Origin: Cyanobium sp. PLM2.Bin73
Lineage (GTDB): Bacteria; Cyanobacteriota; Cyanobacteriia; PCC-6307; Cyanobiaceae
Direction: 5' to 3'
DNA: 64,000 nucleotides
Assembly: GCA_007694915.1 (NCBI GenBank)
Contig: REEV01000045.1
Coordinates: 1 to 64,000, forward strand
The position numbers were made by a program, and so were the translations under genes. This document shows, piece by piece, positions 63,463 through 64,000 of this stretch. Each line of letters opens with the position of its first letter. The stretch's first letter is position 1. The notes beneath the pieces are model-generated. The model worked only from the letters and a program-made list of their open reading frames with translations, made no database searches and was not told where the DNA came from.

Positions 63463-64000
63463 CCCTTGATCGCTCCCTGGGTGAGGCCGGCCACGATCTG
63501 CCGCTGGAACAGCAGCAGCAGGGCCAGCAGCGGCACGCTGCCCAGCACCGTGGCCGCGGCGAAGGCCCCGTAGGGCACGGTGTACACCGAGGAGCCGGCG
63601 ATCCGTGCCATCGCCGGGGCCAGGGTGAGCAGTTCGCTGCGGCTGATCCAGGTGAGGGCGATCGGGAATTCGTTCCAGCTGAACAGGAACACCAGCAGGC
63701 CGGTGCTCACCACCGCCGGTCCCATCAGCGGCAGCAGGATCCAGCGCAGCCGCTGCCAGAGGCTGAAGCCCTCCAGCACCGCGCTCTCCTCCAGTTCCGG
63801 CGGCAGCTCGGCGAAGGCGGCCTGCAGCAGCAGCACCGCCAGCGGCAGCTGCAGGCCGGCGTAGGGCAGGCAGAGGGCCAGCAGGTTGTTGGCCAGCCCT
63901 AGCTGGCGGGCCACCTGCAGCAGGGCCAGGAACAGCAGCACGTAGGGGAACACCGCCGCCGCCAGCAGCCCGCCGCCCACCAGCAGCCGCAGCAGGCCAC
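63459..64000 (-). CDS. Sugar ABC transporter permease (MalG/ThuG-type), partial
   Basis: The 3' part of a binding-protein-dependent permease; it runs off the right edge with about 180 residues seen. Several membrane spans are visible, and the EAA loop ESAVLEGFSLWQRLRWILLP couples it to the ATPase. The typical C-terminal end is AAATVLGSVPLLALLLLF followed by RQIVAGLTQGAIKG. Upstream partners (second permease, binding protein) should lie to the right. Confidence 0.9.
   Translation of the reverse strand, partial: GLLRLLVGGGLLAAAVFPYVLLFLALLQVARQLGLANNLLALCLPYAGLQLPLAVLLLQAAFAELPPELEESAVLEGFSLWQRLRWILLPLMGPAVVSTGLLVFLFSWNEFPIALTWISRSELLTLAPAMARIAGSSVYTVPYGAFAAATVLGSVPLLALLLLFQRQIVAGLTQGAIKG

Overview
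The window looks like chromosomal DNA of a high-GC unicellular alpha-cyanobacterium of the Cyanobium / Synechococcus cluster 5 type. The evidence is a strong G/C bias at third codon positions, a biliprotein-pathway heme oxygenase next to an NADP isocitrate dehydrogenase, a cyanobacterial-type GlcE/GlcF pair, a reduced Mrp antiporter cluster, and at least eleven copies of the HIP1 palindrome GCGATCGC (starting at 91, 18673, 23172, 33684, 36976, 41370, 45478, 46813, 47636, 50993 and 54799). Assignment to a genus is inference. I see no rRNA, tRNA, CRISPR array, insertion sequence or prophage. Genes are packed tightly, with many 1-4 bp start/stop overlaps and several convergent overlaps.

Layout. 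1-2.3 kb: a partial cation-efflux gene and small conserved proteins. 2.3-6.4 kb: glycogen phosphorylase divergent from a CPA2 Na+/H+ antiporter. 6.4-11 kb: a membrane methyltransferase, an alpha/beta hydrolase, glcE and a sugar-acid kinase. 10.9-18.4 kb: one minus-strand run starting with a stripped-down Mrp-like complex (C, D, E, F and an MbhE-MrpB fusion). It continues through an ORF broken by an in-frame TGA, a lytic transglycosylase, a methylglyoxal-synthase-like/lipid-kinase fusion and a metallophosphoesterase. 18.5-24.4 kb: transglutaminase-like protein, NYN/LOTUS protein coupled to glcF, icd and heme oxygenase. 24.5-30 kb: glycosyltransferase, PcrA/UvrD helicase, cca and kdsB. 30-35.6 kb: a minus operon with kdsC, kdsA, kdsD, a FAD-oxidoreductase/SelD fusion and a pentapeptide-repeat protein. 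36-41.9 kb: CobD-like aminotransferase, murG, secreted proteins and a two-component pair. 41.9-55.8 kb: housekeeping genes (3-hydroxyisobutyrate-dehydrogenase-like, pgk, usp, rbgA, rluD, a fused peptide-type ABC ATPase, rsh, fasciclin, mnmE, nadC, nitroreductase). 55.9-64 kb: two GH13 enzymes around glpK-glpD, followed by a sugar ABC transporter that runs off the right edge.

How the genes work together. The four dedicated Kdo genes (kdsB, kdsC, kdsA, kdsD) sit as two convergent units separated by a 13-bp-stem hairpin and give a full route from ribulose-5-phosphate to CMP-Kdo. glpK, glpD, two GH13 enzymes and the MalK/MalG-type transporter form a plausible compatible-solute (glucosylglycerol/trehalose-like) uptake and breakdown block. 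GlcE and GlcF are encoded 11 kb apart, with GlcD presumably elsewhere. The most unusual points are the reduced Mrp cluster with the stop-interrupted ORF behind it, two multidomain fusions (MGS-like-DAGK and oxidoreductase-SelD), several operator-like palindromes in divergent promoter regions, and divergent genes whose start codons overlap on one CATG.
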